A program made the translations under genes and the position numbers. Below are positions 47,717-58,684 of a stretch of DNA of 64,000 bases, piece after piece (positions within the stretch are counted from its first letter, which is position 1; each line of letters opens with the position of its first letter). This stretch comes from Arthrobacter sp. MA-N2 (GTDB lineage: Bacteria; Actinomycetota; Actinomycetes; Actinomycetales; Micrococcaceae), in contig NZ_KI912155.1 of assembly GCF_000517125.1 (NCBI RefSeq), positions 1,707 through 65,706 on the forward strand. Reading direction: 5' to 3'. The notes beneath the pieces were generated by a model that made no database searches, was not told where the DNA came from, and worked only from the letters and a program-made list of their open reading frames with translations.

Positions 47717-50263
47717 ATGCTCCGCGTTGCATTGTCCCAGTTGTCCACCCACTTCAGGCGGTTCGTCGCGATCGGGCTGGCCGTCATGCTGTCCGTCGGG
47801 TTCCTCTCGTCGGCCCTCGTGGTTGGCGCCAGCACCCAGGCGACTCTTCTTGCCAGTGTTGGGGAGGAGTACCGCAAAGCGGACCTCATCATGGATCCAG
47901 GTGCATCGGGTCCCTTTCAGCAGGAGGCCGTTGATGCCGTTGCATCCGCTCCGGTGGTCGAAGACAGCTACGCCGTGCGCAGCACGTCTGTCCAGTTCAC
48001 CGCGGGGGGGACAGCACAGTACGGCATGATCCGCAGCCTTGCGTCGGCCGCTATGGAGCCCTCTGTCCTGGCCAGTGGCGCGTACCCCTCGGCAGCAAAC
48101 GAGGCCGCCGTGGATGTCAAGACAGCAGATCGATTCGCCCTCAAAGAAGGCAGCTTCCTGGAGCTCAACACGCTGGACTTCGGGCAGCCTGGCGAAAAAC
48201 CACGGACGTCCACCGTAAAAATCACCGGACTGCTCCAACCCAGCAACGATCCGTCCTTAGCACCACTTTTCCAGCTTGTGGCGACCACTAGCACAGTGAC
48301 TGCTCTGAGCGACGCCGGCGCAGGCTACTCCAAACTCCAGGTCATACTGAAGCCGGGTCAAGATACCGCGGCAGCCAAGGAGTATCTGTCCCACCGCCTG
48401 GGCGCAGCAGGGGCCTCGGACGCCACGGTGCGGACCGCGCAGGAAAAGGTGACAGCCACCGTCGCGACCATGAGCAGCAGCCGAGATCAACTCACCACCG
48501 TACTCCTGGCTTTCGCGGGCATCGCGCTTGTTGTTTCCACGTTGGTGGTCGCTAATACCTTCTCCGTGCTCGTTGCCCAACGCACCCGGGAACTGGCGCT
48601 ACTGCGTTGCCTGGGTGCGGGAAAGGCGCAGATCCGTTCCTCCGTTCTGCTCGAAGCCCTCGTGGTTGGATCCGTGTCCTCGGTTCTGGGTGTCCTCGCC
48701 TCGGTTGGGCTCATGGCCGCCGTGATCACTTGGGCGCGGACCACCCCGGACAAAGCCTTCGCCACCCTGGCCGTCCCGCCGTCGGCAGTTTTCGCCGGGC
48801 TGGTGGCCGGAACCCTCCTGACCGTCGTCGCCGCGATGATTCCCGCCAAAGCCGCCACCGCCGTCGCGCCCTTGGCCGCCTTGCGCCCAGCGGACGACGT
48901 GACGATCAACGACAAGAAGGGCAGGCTGAGGTTGTGGTTCGGTGTGGCCGCATTAGCCGTGGGGGCTTCCGGCCTGGTCCTGGGAGCAATGGCCGGCACG
49001 GTCCAGCTCGCGATGCCGGCCGGAGCACTGTCCTTCATCGGGGTGCTGCTGTGTGCCAGCTTGTTTGTCCCGCCTTTGGTGTCGGCAGCCGGGCGTCTTG
49101 CTGCCCCAGCGGGCGTCCCCGGAAAGCTCGCAGCCGTCAACGCAGTCAGGAATCCGGCGCGCACTTCGGCAACGGCCGCCGCCCTGTTGATTGGGGTGAC
49201 GCTTGTGACGCTCATGATGACCGGAGCCGAAACGTCCCGTCAAGCGTTCGACTCCAGGCTGGCGGAGAACTACCCTGTGGATGTGGCAGTGGATCTGACC
49301 ATTCGGGGTTCGGGCGGCGAAGGTAAAACACCGGCGTCAGCCACCCCGGTCGACGTGAGCGGCACGGTCGAGAAGGTCAGGACGATCGACGGCGTCGAAG
49401 CTGCAGTGCTCTTGCGTCCAGCAGGAACCATCCCTGCGCAAACGATCCCCGGGATGGGAAGCGCGACGGAGGCCCTCACCGTCTATGCCATCTCCTCGGA
49501 CGATGCCTCACGGATCATGCGGGACACAGCTGTCCGTCTCGCACCGGGTTCCGTCTACCTCCCCAAAGGATCAATGACAGGTCCGACGACGATCTCCGCC
49601 CAGGGCGGCACACTCGCCCTCGAATCGGTGGTTCTGCAGACTCGGCACGTCGAGCCTTTGGTGAACAGCGAAGACGCCGCGAAGCTGCCTTCCGGAGCGG
49701 CTTCGCAGGGGAACGGGGTGGTGTGGCTCAAGCTGAAGGACAACCTGGGCGCCGACCAAGTGCAGAGCATTCGAACGGACCTCGCAGTGGCATTCGGCGT
49801 GCCGGACGCAAATGTCAGCGGAGCCGCCTTGGAACGTGGGATGTACAACGGCGTGATCGATGTCCTGCTGCTGGTGGTGACCGGACTGCTGGGCGTCGCC
49901 GTCTTCATCGCCTTGATCGGGGTCGCCAACACGCTGTCCCTCTCCGTCCTGGAGAGGACCCGTGAGAACTCACTCCTCCGGGCACTCGGCCTGAGCAAAG
50001 GCCAACTGCGCGGCATGTTGGCGATCGAAGCCGTCCTGGTGGCAGGCGTAGCAGCGGTGATGGGCTCGGCGCTCGGTGTCGCTTACGGCTGGCTGGGTGC
50101 CAAGGCTGCCCTCGACCCCGTGGCTGACGTGGTACCGGTGGTGCCGTGGCTCCAGTTGCTGGGAGTCTTCGCCGTGGCGGTTGTGGCCGGGCTCCTCGCC
50201 TCCGTGCTGCCGGCCCGGCGCGCCGCGCGGCTGTCGCCCGTGGAGGGGTTGGCGACCGTGTAG
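47717..50263 (+). CDS. FtsX-family ABC permease
   Basis: 848 residues. An N-terminal helix, an extracellular domain, then a first FtsX block (about 255-390) with TLVVANTFSVLVAQRTRELALLRCLGA, a middle helix pair, a second extracellular domain, and a second FtsX block near 710-840 with IGVANTLSLSVLERTRENSLLRALGLSKGQ. Two FtsX blocks in one chain match MacB-like exporters of antimicrobial peptides or lipoproteins. The substrate is unknown. Co-transcribed with the ATPase. Confidence 0.92.
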   Translation: MLRVALSQLSTHFRRFVAIGLAVMLSVGFLSSALVVGASTQATLLASVGEEYRKADLIMDPGASGPFQQEAVDAVASAPVVEDSYAVRSTSVQFTAGGTAQYGMIRSLASAAMEPSVLASGAYPSAANEAAVDVKTADRFALKEGSFLELNTLDFGQPGEKPRTSTVKITGLLQPSNDPSLAPLFQLVATTSTVTALSDAGAGYSKLQVILKPGQDTAAAKEYLSHRLGAAGASDATVRTAQEKVTATVATMSSSRDQLTTVLLAFAGIALVVSTLVVANTFSVLVAQRTRELALLRCLGAGKAQIRSSVLLEALVVGSVSSVLGVLASVGLMAAVITWARTTPDKAFATLAVPPSAVFAGLVAGTLLTVVAAMIPAKAATAVAPLAALRPADDVTINDKKGRLRLWFGVAALAVGASGLVLGAMAGTVQLAMPAGALSFIGVLLCASLFVPPLVSAAGRLAAPAGVPGKLAAVNAVRNPARTSATAAALLIGVTLVTLMMTGAETSRQAFDSRLAENYPVDVAVDLTIRGSGGEGKTPASATPVDVSGTVEKVRTIDGVEAAVLLRPAGTIPAQTIPGMGSATEALTVYAISSDDASRIMRDTAVRLAPGSVYLPKGSMTGPTTISAQGGTLALESVVLQTRHVEPLVNSEDAAKLPSGAASQGNGVVWLKLKDNLGADQVQSIRTDLAVAFGVPDANVSGAALERGMYNGVIDVLLLVVTGLLGVAVFIALIGVANTLSLSVLERTRENSLLRALGLSKGQLRGMLAIEAVLVAGVAAVMGSALGVAYGWLGAKAALDPVADVVPVVPWLQLLGVFAVAVVAGLLASVLPARRAARLSPVEGLATV

Positions 50264-50310
50264 GCCCATAATCCCCCTCCGACGCTCACTCACTTATGAG
50301 CGAGAAAAGA

Positions 50311-50364
50311 CAAACGCTCCTTCAGATTTGCCGGACTGGCCGGACAGATCTGAAGGAGCGTTTG
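50311..50364. terminator. Nested bidirectional hairpin between FtsX permease and metG
   Basis: Perfect 17-bp stem CAAACGCTCCTTCAGAT (50311-50327) with its complement (50348-50364). The loop contains a CCGG...CCGG pair. Outside it ACGCTCACT... (50282-50296) and TAAGTGAGCGT (50379-50389) form a second imperfect arm. It lies between convergent genes. Confidence 0.8.
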
Positions 50365-50393
50365 CGTTACGCACCACGTAAGTGAGCGTGCGT

Positions 50394-51953
50394 CTAGGAC
50401 TCGGTGGGTTCCTCGTAACGCGGGAAGATCGGAGCCGGGGCCGGGAGTTCGGTACCAGGGACGATCGGTGTGGCGATAGCCGCAAACTGGCGGGCCTCGC
50501 CTTCCGGCTGTCCCAGCACCTCGAGCAGTTTGGCCGCCGACGTCGGCATGACCGGCTGGGCGAGGATCGCCACAATGCGGACAACCTCCAGGGTGACGTA
50601 CAGAACCGTGTTCATGCGCTCGACGTCGGTCTTGCGCAGTACCCACGGAGCCTGCTCGGCGAAGTAGGCATTGGTGTCACCCAGCACGGCCCAGATGGCC
50701 TCGAGGGCGCGACTGAATTCCTGCTTCTCGAACGCGGCGCGGGCCACGTCCAGCAGTCCACCGGCCTGGGCCAGCAGTGCGGAGTCCTCGGCCGAAAATT
50801 TGCCGGGTACCGGAACCTTGCCTTCGCAGTTCTTGGCCACCATGGACAGCGAACGCTGCGCGAGGTTCCCGAAGTTGTTGGCCAGGTCGGCGTTCATGCG
50901 GCCCACGATGGCCTCATGGTTGTAGCTTCCGTCCGCACCGAAGGGCACTTCGCGGAGGAAGAAGAATCGAACCTGGTCCAGCCCGTACTGCTCCACGAAA
51001 TCCTTGGGGGCAACCACGTTGCCGAGGGACTTGGACATCTTGACGCCGTTGTTGGTCAGGAAGCCGTGGATCATGACCCGCTTGGGCAATTCCAGGCCTG
51101 CGCTCATCAGGAAGGCAGGCCAGAAGATCGCGTGGAATCGAGAGATGTCCTTGCCAATGACGTGGACGTCTGCCGGCCAGAACTTACGGAACGCCTCCGA
51201 TTCGGCATCCGGGTAACCGACCCCGGTCAGGTAATTGGTCAAGGCATCAACCCACACGTACATGACATGCTTGTCGTTCCCTGGTACCGGCACGCCCCAG
51301 TCGAAAGTCGTCCGGCTGATGGACAAGTCCTGCAGACCTTGCTTGACGAAGCTGATGACCTCGTTGAAGCGGTATTGCGGGGCGCCGAATTCCGGCTGCT
51401 CCTCGTACAGAGCCAGCAACTTGTCCTGGTAGGCGGAGAGCCGGAAGAAGTAGCTCTCCTCCGCGGTCCACGTCACTTCGGTGTCCGTACCGCGCGAGTA
51501 GCGGACGCCGTCGTCCTTCAGTACCGTTTCGTCCTCGGTGTAGTAAGCCTCGTCGCGGACCGAGTACCAGCCCTCGTACTTGGAGAGGTAGATATCGCCC
51601 CTGGCTTCCATCTTCTTCCAGATGGCCTGGGAGGCAGCATAGTGATCTGCGTCGGTGGTGCGGATGAATCGGTCGTACGAGATGCCCAAAGCAGCGTGGG
51701 CGGCCTTGTAGATTTCGGCATTCCGATCCACGAGCTCCTTGGGCGTGATCCCTTCCTTCTCCGCCGCCTGGGCAATCTTCATACCGTGCTCGTCCGTGCC
51801 GGTCAAGAACATCACGTCGTAGCCGTCGAGGCGCTTGAAGCGGGCCATCGCGTCGGTGGCGATGTACTCGTACGCATGGCCGATGTGCGGCACACCGTTC
51901 GGGTACGTGATGGCGGTGGTGATGTAGAACGGGGGTTTATCTGGAGACGTCAC
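50394..51953 (-). CDS. metG: Methionine--tRNA ligase
   Basis: Class I synthetase, 519 residues. HIGH motif in [17 protein letters not shown] and KMSKS in [14 protein letters not shown]. The knuckle region (about residues 125-165) has no Cys pairs, so it is the zinc-free type, and there is no C-terminal EMAP/tRNA-binding domain. GTG 51953 lies 6 nt after TAACTT (51965-51960). Nested hairpin at its 3' end. Confidence 0.95.
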   Translation of the reverse strand: MTSPDKPPFYITTAITYPNGVPHIGHAYEYIATDAMARFKRLDGYDVMFLTGTDEHGMKIAQAAEKEGITPKELVDRNAEIYKAAHAALGISYDRFIRTTDADHYAASQAIWKKMEARGDIYLSKYEGWYSVRDEAYYTEDETVLKDDGVRYSRGTDTEVTWTAEESYFFRLSAYQDKLLALYEEQPEFGAPQYRFNEVISFVKQGLQDLSISRTTFDWGVPVPGNDKHVMYVWVDALTNYLTGVGYPDAESEAFRKFWPADVHVIGKDISRFHAIFWPAFLMSAGLELPKRVMIHGFLTNNGVKMSKSLGNVVAPKDFVEQYGLDQVRFFFLREVPFGADGSYNHEAIVGRMNADLANNFGNLAQRSLSMVAKNCEGKVPVPGKFSAEDSALLAQAGGLLDVARAAFEKQEFSRALEAIWAVLGDTNAYFAEQAPWVLRKTDVERMNTVLYVTLEVVRIVAILAQPVMPTSAAKLLEVLGQPEGEARQFAAIATPIVPGTELPAPAPIFPRYEEPTES

Positions 51954-51987
51954 TCTACGAAGTTACCTTCTCTTGGAGATGGAAAGA

Positions 51988-52018
51988 CCGGACCGGCCGC
52001 ATGTGACGGCCGGTCCGG
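51988..52018 (-). terminator. Terminator of the second ABC pair
   Basis: Perfect 12-bp stem CCGGACCGGCCG with its complement and a 7-nt loop, 12 nt beyond the stop of the ATPase gene. Confidence 0.75.
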
Positions 52019-52030
52019 AGGCATCGGTTA

Positions 52031-52786
52031 CTAGTTCAATTCAGTCAGCGTATCGCTGAGCCTCACAAGCTCGTGGTCGTGCGAAGCCACCAGCACGGCA
52101 ATTCCGTCGTTAGTGGTGTCTTTCAGGATGCTGATAATGCGGTTGGCCGAAGTCCGGTCCAGGCTGGCAGTGGGCTCGTCCACCACGAGGACCCGGGTGC
52201 CGAGGATCAGGGCCCGGGCGATAGCGACCCGCTGACGTTCACCGCCGGAAAGCTGCGCCGGACGGTGGCGCATGCGCCGGCCCAGCCCCACCAAGTCCAG
52301 CAAGTCCTTGGCCATTTCGGTACGTTGTTCCACTTCGCCGTCGGGGACGGCCGGCAACAGCACGTTCTCCAACGCGCTCATGCCGTCGATCAAGGCGCCG
52401 CCCTGGTCCACGTACCCGATCAGTGCACGTCGGCGGTCGGCGATTTCGTCGTCGCCCATCCTCTCCAGGGAGTCGCCTTCCCAAAGGACCCGGCCCGACG
52501 TCGGAAGCGTGAGTCCCGCGCCCACTGTCAGGATGCTGGTCTTGCCGGATCCGCTGCGCCCGGCGACGCAGTGCATCTCACCGGCGTGCAGCGTGAGGTT
52601 GAAGTCCTCGACGACGCTGACCGGCTCGGCACCGCCCTTGTCCCCGCCATAGCGGATGGTGATATTACTCAGCTGCAGCGGCGTGGCGTGGTCCGCCGCC
52701 TTGACGATCGTGTTGGCGCGGGTCTGGAACGACCCGTCGGTGGATTCCGTGGTCGCGGTCAGATCGGGATGGAGATTGTCAGTCAT
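52031..52786 (-). CDS. ABC transporter ATP-binding protein
   Basis: 251 residues from ATG 52786. Walker A AGRSGSGKTS, signature QLSGGERQRVAIARAL, Walker B VLVVDEPTASLD, H-loop SHDH. Its ATG overlaps the permease stop as ATGA, so the two are coupled. Upstream in-frame residues are excluded by the overlap. Substrate unknown. Confidence 0.92.
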   Translation of the reverse strand: MTDNLHPDLTATTESTDGSFQTRANTIVKAADHATPLQLSNITIRYGGDKGGAEPVSVVEDFNLTLHAGEMHCVAGRSGSGKTSILTVGAGLTLPTSGRVLWEGDSLERMGDDEIADRRRALIGYVDQGGALIDGMSALENVLLPAVPDGEVEQRTEMAKDLLDLVGLGRRMRHRPAQLSGGERQRVAIARALILGTRVLVVDEPTASLDRTSANRIISILKDTTNDGIAVLVASHDHELVRLSDTLTELN

Positions 52787-55587
52787 TTGACCACTTTCGT
52801 TGCAATGGGAATCCAGCAAAGTACAGCCAACAATCCGGCCAAGGCAGCCCAGAGTGCGGCATAGGGTGCGAGCAGCAAGCCAAGGCCCAGCGCGCCCAGG
52901 ACGCCCAGAACCAGGGCCGCAGTCCCGACCAACGCATTTTCGAAGAAGCGGACCTGGCCTAGCATGTCCGGGTTCCAGCCCATGGCCTTGAGCGTGGCGA
53001 GCTGTTCGCGCTTTGCCCGGAGTTCGAACCGTCCTGTGACCAAGGTCAGCACCAGGCCCACCAGCACCCCGCAGACTCCCAAGATAAGGCTTGGCAGTGC
53101 AACGGTGGCCGAGGCCAGACCACTGAGGGCGCTGGCTCCTGCTGCCCGTGGAATGTCGATGAGCAACGCGATCAGGGCACCAACGGCCGCTCCGAAGACG
53201 CCCACTGCCACGGCCAGCGCCACCGAGTTGAAGCGGTTGGTGACCAGCTGGCGGTACGCGAACGTGAGCGGCGAATCCACGGCAATGAGTCGTTCATCGT
53301 GTTGCGGTTCCTGGTCCACGACATCGCGGTGCCGCAATTGCTGGGCGGCGAAGAAGGCGGCAGCGAAGTAGATAAGCAACACGGATGCCGAAACGATCAC
53401 CGTGGCAAGATTCCAGCTCAAAAGACTCAGCGCAATGCCCGCCACGGCGAGGATGCCGGCACCGATGCCGAATTCTTCAAGCACCCAGCGCCGGACCCTC
53501 TTTTGGGTCCAGCCCATGGCCCGCAGGATCCCGGCTTCGCTGCGTCGCTGACGAATATAGCTGACCGTGGAAGCTCCTGTGAGGAGCGTGGCCCCGCACA
53601 GGGTCAGGAAGAGGAGGGTGATGTTGGTGCTCGTCAGGGAGCCCGAGACTGCGTCGGCCGCATCCTGACGGACCCACGACTGCGCGACGGTCCCCAGCGG
53701 GGACTCCTTGCCGGCGTCGTCCTTGGAGTATCCGGGAACGAAGATGTTGGCGTCTTCACGCGCCGACCCGGCCACGACAGTGGCTTCGAGTCCCATGTCG
53801 CGGATCTGCGCGGCGAGTTTGTCGACCTCCGGCTGGGCTTGCTTCCAGTTGCCGGGCGCACTGGCCCGGACCCGCACGGCATCGATCACATTGGCGTTGG
53901 AATCATAACCGCGCGCCGCGGCTAGACCGTAGTAGTCCGTAATGGCACCTGCAGACTGGCTCACCAAACCCGTGGCGCTCAGCGACGGCTTGAGAGTGTT
54001 GGCTGCGGTGGCGTTGCCCGCGGCGTCCTTCTCAAGCGTCATCGGGGCGGGGTCATAACCGCCCAACGGCAGCTTGTTGACATCCCCGGCCGCTTTCTGG
54101 ATCGCGGCCGGATCAAACGTCCCATAGACGATCGGCAACGGCGTAGCGGGCTTCGATCCCGTGGAAAGGTTCTCACGGTAGGAACGCTCGTCGACAGGCT
54201 TGCGCTGGGCCTGGTCGACGATCACTCCGAAGGCCGACTTCTCGGGCAGCTTGTTGACGGTCACCCAATCCCCCGGCATGGCGGACTTGCCGACGGCACC
54301 ATTCGCAGCAGCTTCACCGTCTTGGTACTTGGGCGCGGCAGCGAAGTCCGTGCTCCATTGGGCCGGCTGGTACAGGCCCTGGCCGAAGTTGCCCGTGTTG
54401 CCGAGCAACTGGCTGTGGTCCGTGGAGCCGGGCCACTCCAGGGCGAACGGCGACTTTGACACGAAGGGCAGGTAGTCCTTGTCCAAGGAACGCGAGACAG
54501 TGCCGACGTCGTTGACGACCTTGCCCGAATCATCGATTTCTTGGATCTTGACCGAGTATTTCAGGTCCAGCGAGGTACCCTGCCGCACGATCAAAGGGAT
54601 GGCCTGCGAGGCGTCCGTGATCTGGCCGGAGCGCTTGGCCTGCTGGTACTGGGTCATGAGGGGAGCCCAGTACTTGAGCTTGACGCCAAGGAAGTCCGGG
54701 CCCTGCTCGAGTTCCTGCTGCGTGGGGCTCTTGGCGAAAAGCTGTTCGAAGTAGCGGCCGATCGCCCCCGCGTTGCGCGTGTCGGCCGGCGGCGCCTTTT
54801 GCAACGGCGCCAGGAAGTCTCCGGCCGAACCCAGGAGCGCACGTTCAGCCGTGGGGTCGACGGCGACGACGGATTCCGTAACCTGGGGGGCCATCGGCAG
54901 GGCCACGGAAAGGTTGAAGAGATTGTGCTCCGAACCGCCGGCGGGCGCGGGGAACTTAATGCCGGTCTCACCTGCCGGGCCGGCAATGCGGATGCTCTTG
55001 CCCCCGGCAGTCTGCTGCTCTACGACCTGCCCCTTGCCCAGCGTGCCTTCAGCGCTGGTCTGGAACAGGGTTTGCTGGGACACACCATCGGAGCTCACGG
55101 CGGTGGCCGTCAAACGGTACTTCTTGGGCTGCGCGGAAAGCACGGATTCCGGAGCGGGCCACTTCGTGGCGTCCGTTCCAGTGGGGTCCCCTGCGGTGGC
55201 ACCCCCAGCCAGGCCGGCGTTGTAGCCGAGGTAATCCATGGCATCAAGCCGCGGCGTCTCCAGATTTTGCGTGACCCGGGACACAAGGCTGATGGGCGCC
55301 GCAACGGACGTGCCGTTCAGCCCGCGGATGTTCTCGAGTTGCTGGAAGCTGATGCCGCCCTGGCCGTTGGCGATGTCCGGCTGGATGAGTGCCCCGCCGT
55401 CTTTGGAATTCGCGGATTTGGTCTGGACCAGGATGTCGTACAGGCCCCGTGAGTTCTCGTCCACCGTCCGGTTCAACGCGGCCTGCGACTGGCTCTGAAT
55501 GAAAACGGACAAGCACATGGCGACGATCAAAATGGCCGCGGTCAGCAGCAGCACGCGGCTTCTGATGAACCTCTGGACGGCGTTCAT
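52783..55587 (-). CDS. FtsX-like ABC permease, large
   Basis: 934 residues from ATG 55587, preceded by AGGGAG; the longer in-frame N-terminus to 55770 lies in non-coding sequence with the hairpin at 55678. One helix (about 10-32), a very large extracellular domain (about 35-640), then the FtsX block with SYIRQRRSEAGILRAMGWTQKRVR. More helices and a second block with GRFELRAKREQLATLKAMGWNP follow. The outside domain has no family I recognise. Such exporters usually handle lipids, lipoproteins or peptides. Confidence 0.88.
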   Translation of the reverse strand: MNAVQRFIRSRVLLLTAAILIVAMCLSVFIQSQSQAALNRTVDENSRGLYDILVQTKSANSKDGGALIQPDIANGQGGISFQQLENIRGLNGTSVAAPISLVSRVTQNLETPRLDAMDYLGYNAGLAGGATAGDPTGTDATKWPAPESVLSAQPKKYRLTATAVSSDGVSQQTLFQTSAEGTLGKGQVVEQQTAGGKSIRIAGPAGETGIKFPAPAGGSEHNLFNLSVALPMAPQVTESVVAVDPTAERALLGSAGDFLAPLQKAPPADTRNAGAIGRYFEQLFAKSPTQQELEQGPDFLGVKLKYWAPLMTQYQQAKRSGQITDASQAIPLIVRQGTSLDLKYSVKIQEIDDSGKVVNDVGTVSRSLDKDYLPFVSKSPFALEWPGSTDHSQLLGNTGNFGQGLYQPAQWSTDFAAAPKYQDGEAAANGAVGKSAMPGDWVTVNKLPEKSAFGVIVDQAQRKPVDERSYRENLSTGSKPATPLPIVYGTFDPAAIQKAAGDVNKLPLGGYDPAPMTLEKDAAGNATAANTLKPSLSATGLVSQSAGAITDYYGLAAARGYDSNANVIDAVRVRASAPGNWKQAQPEVDKLAAQIRDMGLEATVVAGSAREDANIFVPGYSKDDAGKESPLGTVAQSWVRQDAADAVSGSLTSTNITLLFLTLCGATLLTGASTVSYIRQRRSEAGILRAMGWTQKRVRRWVLEEFGIGAGILAVAGIALSLLSWNLATVIVSASVLLIYFAAAFFAAQQLRHRDVVDQEPQHDERLIAVDSPLTFAYRQLVTNRFNSVALAVAVGVFGAAVGALIALLIDIPRAAGASALSGLASATVALPSLILGVCGVLVGLVLTLVTGRFELRAKREQLATLKAMGWNPDMLGQVRFFENALVGTAALVLGVLGALGLGLLLAPYAALWAALAGLLAVLCWIPIATKVVK

Positions 55588-55677
55588 AGGGCTCCCTGAG
55601 TCCTGGATTGCGGGCGTGCACGCTGCTCTCCCTGGAACCATGCCGAGGCAAGAGGGATCCATCGGGTACGTGCAAAA

Positions 55678-55745
55678 ATTATTGGCCGGCCTGCCGCCGG
55701 ATCCGAATTTCGGACCAAGCCATTGTAGGCAGACCGGCCAATAAT
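55678..55745 (-). terminator. Large nested hairpin downstream of serA
   Basis: 18-nt arms ATTATTGGCCGGCCTGCC (55678-55695) and GGCAGACCGGCCAATAAT (55728-55745), one mismatch, enclosing a second perfect inverted repeat TCCGAA-T-TTCGGA. On the minus strand it ends in TTTTT, as expected of a terminator for serA. It is also 90 nt upstream of the ABC permease, so read-through control is possible. Confidence 0.75.
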
Positions 55746-55797
55746 ATGTGGCCGATGTGAACTGCGGCACACAAAGCTAGCTCAAACGGTTCGGATT

Positions 55798-57393
55798 CTA
55801 GTCCTCCAGGTCCACTTCGCGAACCATGTCCGCGCCGATGCCGGCCTTGATTGCTTCAAGGACCTGCTGCGGCACCGAGCTATCGATCGTCAGCAGCGCA
55901 AGGACCTGCCCGCCTTCGCTCTGGCGGGCCACTTGCATGCCACCGATATTGATGTTGTTCATGCCCAGGATGTGGCCGATGGTGCCGATGACACCAGGAC
56001 GGTCCGCGTAGGAAACAACCACCAGGTGCTCGCTGATCGGGATCTCGACGTCGTAGCCATTGACGCCGACCAGCTTCTGGACCTGCTTGGGTCCGGTGAG
56101 GGTGCCGGCGACGGAAATCTGGGAGCCGTCGCTGAGCGCCCCGCGGATGGTCAGGACGTTGCGGTAGTCCTCGGCTTCCGACGTCGTGATCAGTCGGGTG
56201 TTGATGCCGCGCTGCTCGGCGATGACGGGTGCGTTGACATAGGAGACCTGCTCGGTCACGACGTCGGCAAACACACCCTTGAGCGCGGCAAGCTCAAGGA
56301 CCTTCACATCGAGGCTGGCGATTTCGCCCGCGACCTCGACGTCGATCTGCGTCAGGGATGCATGGGTCAGGGCCGTGAAGATCCGCCCGAGCTTTTCGAT
56401 CAGCGGGATTCCGGGACGCACGTCGGAAGCGATCACGCCACCGGCAACGTTGACTGCATCCGGCACAAGTTCACCGGCGAGGGCGAGGCGCACGGACTTC
56501 GCCACAGAGACGCCGGCCTTTTCCTGGGCTTCATCCGTGGACGCGCCCAGGTGGGGCGTCACGATGACGTTATCCATGCCGAAGAACGGGAGGTCGGTGC
56601 TCGGCTCCTTGACGAAGACATCGATGCCGGCTCCGGCGATCTGGCCGTCTTCCAGGGCTTCGTGAAGCGCTTCCTCGTCGATCAGGCCACCACGGGCAAC
56701 ATTGACCACGTAGGCCGTCTCCTTCATCTTCTTGAAGGCATCCGCGCCCAGCATCCCCACGGTTTCCGGGGTCTTGGGCATGTGGATCGTAATGAAGTCC
56801 GACCTCTCCAGCAGCTCATCGAGGGTGACAAGCTTGACGCCGAGCTGCGCCGCACGTGCGGAGGTGATGTAAGGGTCGTACGCGAGGATCTCGGTCTCGA
56901 AGCCCTGCAGGCGTGCGGCCACGAGGGCGCCGATGCGTCCCAGGCCGATGATGCCGATCTTCTTTTCGAAGAGTTCGATACCCGTGTACTTGGACCGCTT
57001 CCATTCGCCGCCCTTGAGGGCGGAACTGGCCTGCGGGATGTGGCGTGCAAGGCTGAGGATGTGCCCTACCGTGAGTTCGGCCGCGGACACGATGTTCGAC
57101 GTCGGAGCGTTGACCACCATGACTCCAGCCTGGGTGGCGGCCTTGATGTCCACGTTGTCCAGACCGACGCCGGCACGCGCGATGATCTTGAGGTTCTTGG
57201 CTGCGGCAATGGCCTCGGCGTCCACCTGGGTGGCGGAGCGCACGAGGATGGCGTCGACGTCGACGATTGCGGAGAGCAGCTGGGAGCGGTCCGCGCCGTC
57301 GGTCTGGCGGATCTCGAAGTCCGGACCAAGGGCCTCGATCGTGGCGGGGGAAAGTTCCTCAGCGAGGAGTACTACTGGCTTGGTGCTTGTCAC
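55798..57393 (-). CDS. serA: D-3-phosphoglycerate dehydrogenase
   Basis: First step of serine synthesis. 531 residues of the long form: substrate/NAD core with GIIGLGRIGALVAARL, catalytic His in TPHLGAST, then an intervening ASB domain (about 315-450) and a C-terminal ACT domain (VVVSYADRPGVIGTIGHILG) that binds serine for feedback. GTG start with AGAGG upstream. It follows ilvC in the order seen across actinobacteria. Confidence 0.97.
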   Translation of the reverse strand: MTSTKPVVLLAEELSPATIEALGPDFEIRQTDGADRSQLLSAIVDVDAILVRSATQVDAEAIAAAKNLKIIARAGVGLDNVDIKAATQAGVMVVNAPTSNIVSAAELTVGHILSLARHIPQASSALKGGEWKRSKYTGIELFEKKIGIIGLGRIGALVAARLQGFETEILAYDPYITSARAAQLGVKLVTLDELLERSDFITIHMPKTPETVGMLGADAFKKMKETAYVVNVARGGLIDEEALHEALEDGQIAGAGIDVFVKEPSTDLPFFGMDNVIVTPHLGASTDEAQEKAGVSVAKSVRLALAGELVPDAVNVAGGVIASDVRPGIPLIEKLGRIFTALTHASLTQIDVEVAGEIASLDVKVLELAALKGVFADVVTEQVSYVNAPVIAEQRGINTRLITTSEAEDYRNVLTIRGALSDGSQISVAGTLTGPKQVQKLVGVNGYDVEIPISEHLVVVSYADRPGVIGTIGHILGMNNINIGGMQVARQSEGGQVLALLTIDSSVPQQVLEAIKAGIGADMVREVDLED

Positions 57394-57455
57394 CGGTGAC
57401 CTCTTTAGCTCTCTTTTTCAGGTGGGGTTTTGGTGAAACGATTCTTTGACGACGA

Positions 57456-57485
57456 AGGCCGGACCCGGTATACCGGGTCCGGCCT
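57456..57485 (-). terminator. 30-bp perfect palindrome between ilvC and serA
   Basis: AGGCCGGACCCGGTA (57456-57470) is followed directly by its exact complement (57471-57485), 30 bp without mismatch. It lies 90 nt past the ilvC stop. Predicted to end the ilvBNC transcript; as DNA it could extrude a cruciform. Confidence 0.8.
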
Positions 57486-57577
57486 CCATGCCGGGCGGCT
57501 TCATTCCGAGCCTATCCCGAACGGCGTTCTGTGTTGAATTGCTACGGCTCCTGCCGCGGCTTCAACGGTTGCCTTGA

Positions 57578-58684
<1,107 letters not shown>

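Noticed and set aside
50382..52034. 550-codon open frame antisense to metG
   Set aside because: Shadow of metG; the metG protein has both class I signatures and the antisense frame has no family motif.
55933..57399. 488-codon open frame antisense to serA
   Set aside because: Composition (many Asp, Arg, Gly, Val) is that of a complement of a GC-rich gene and serA is unambiguous.
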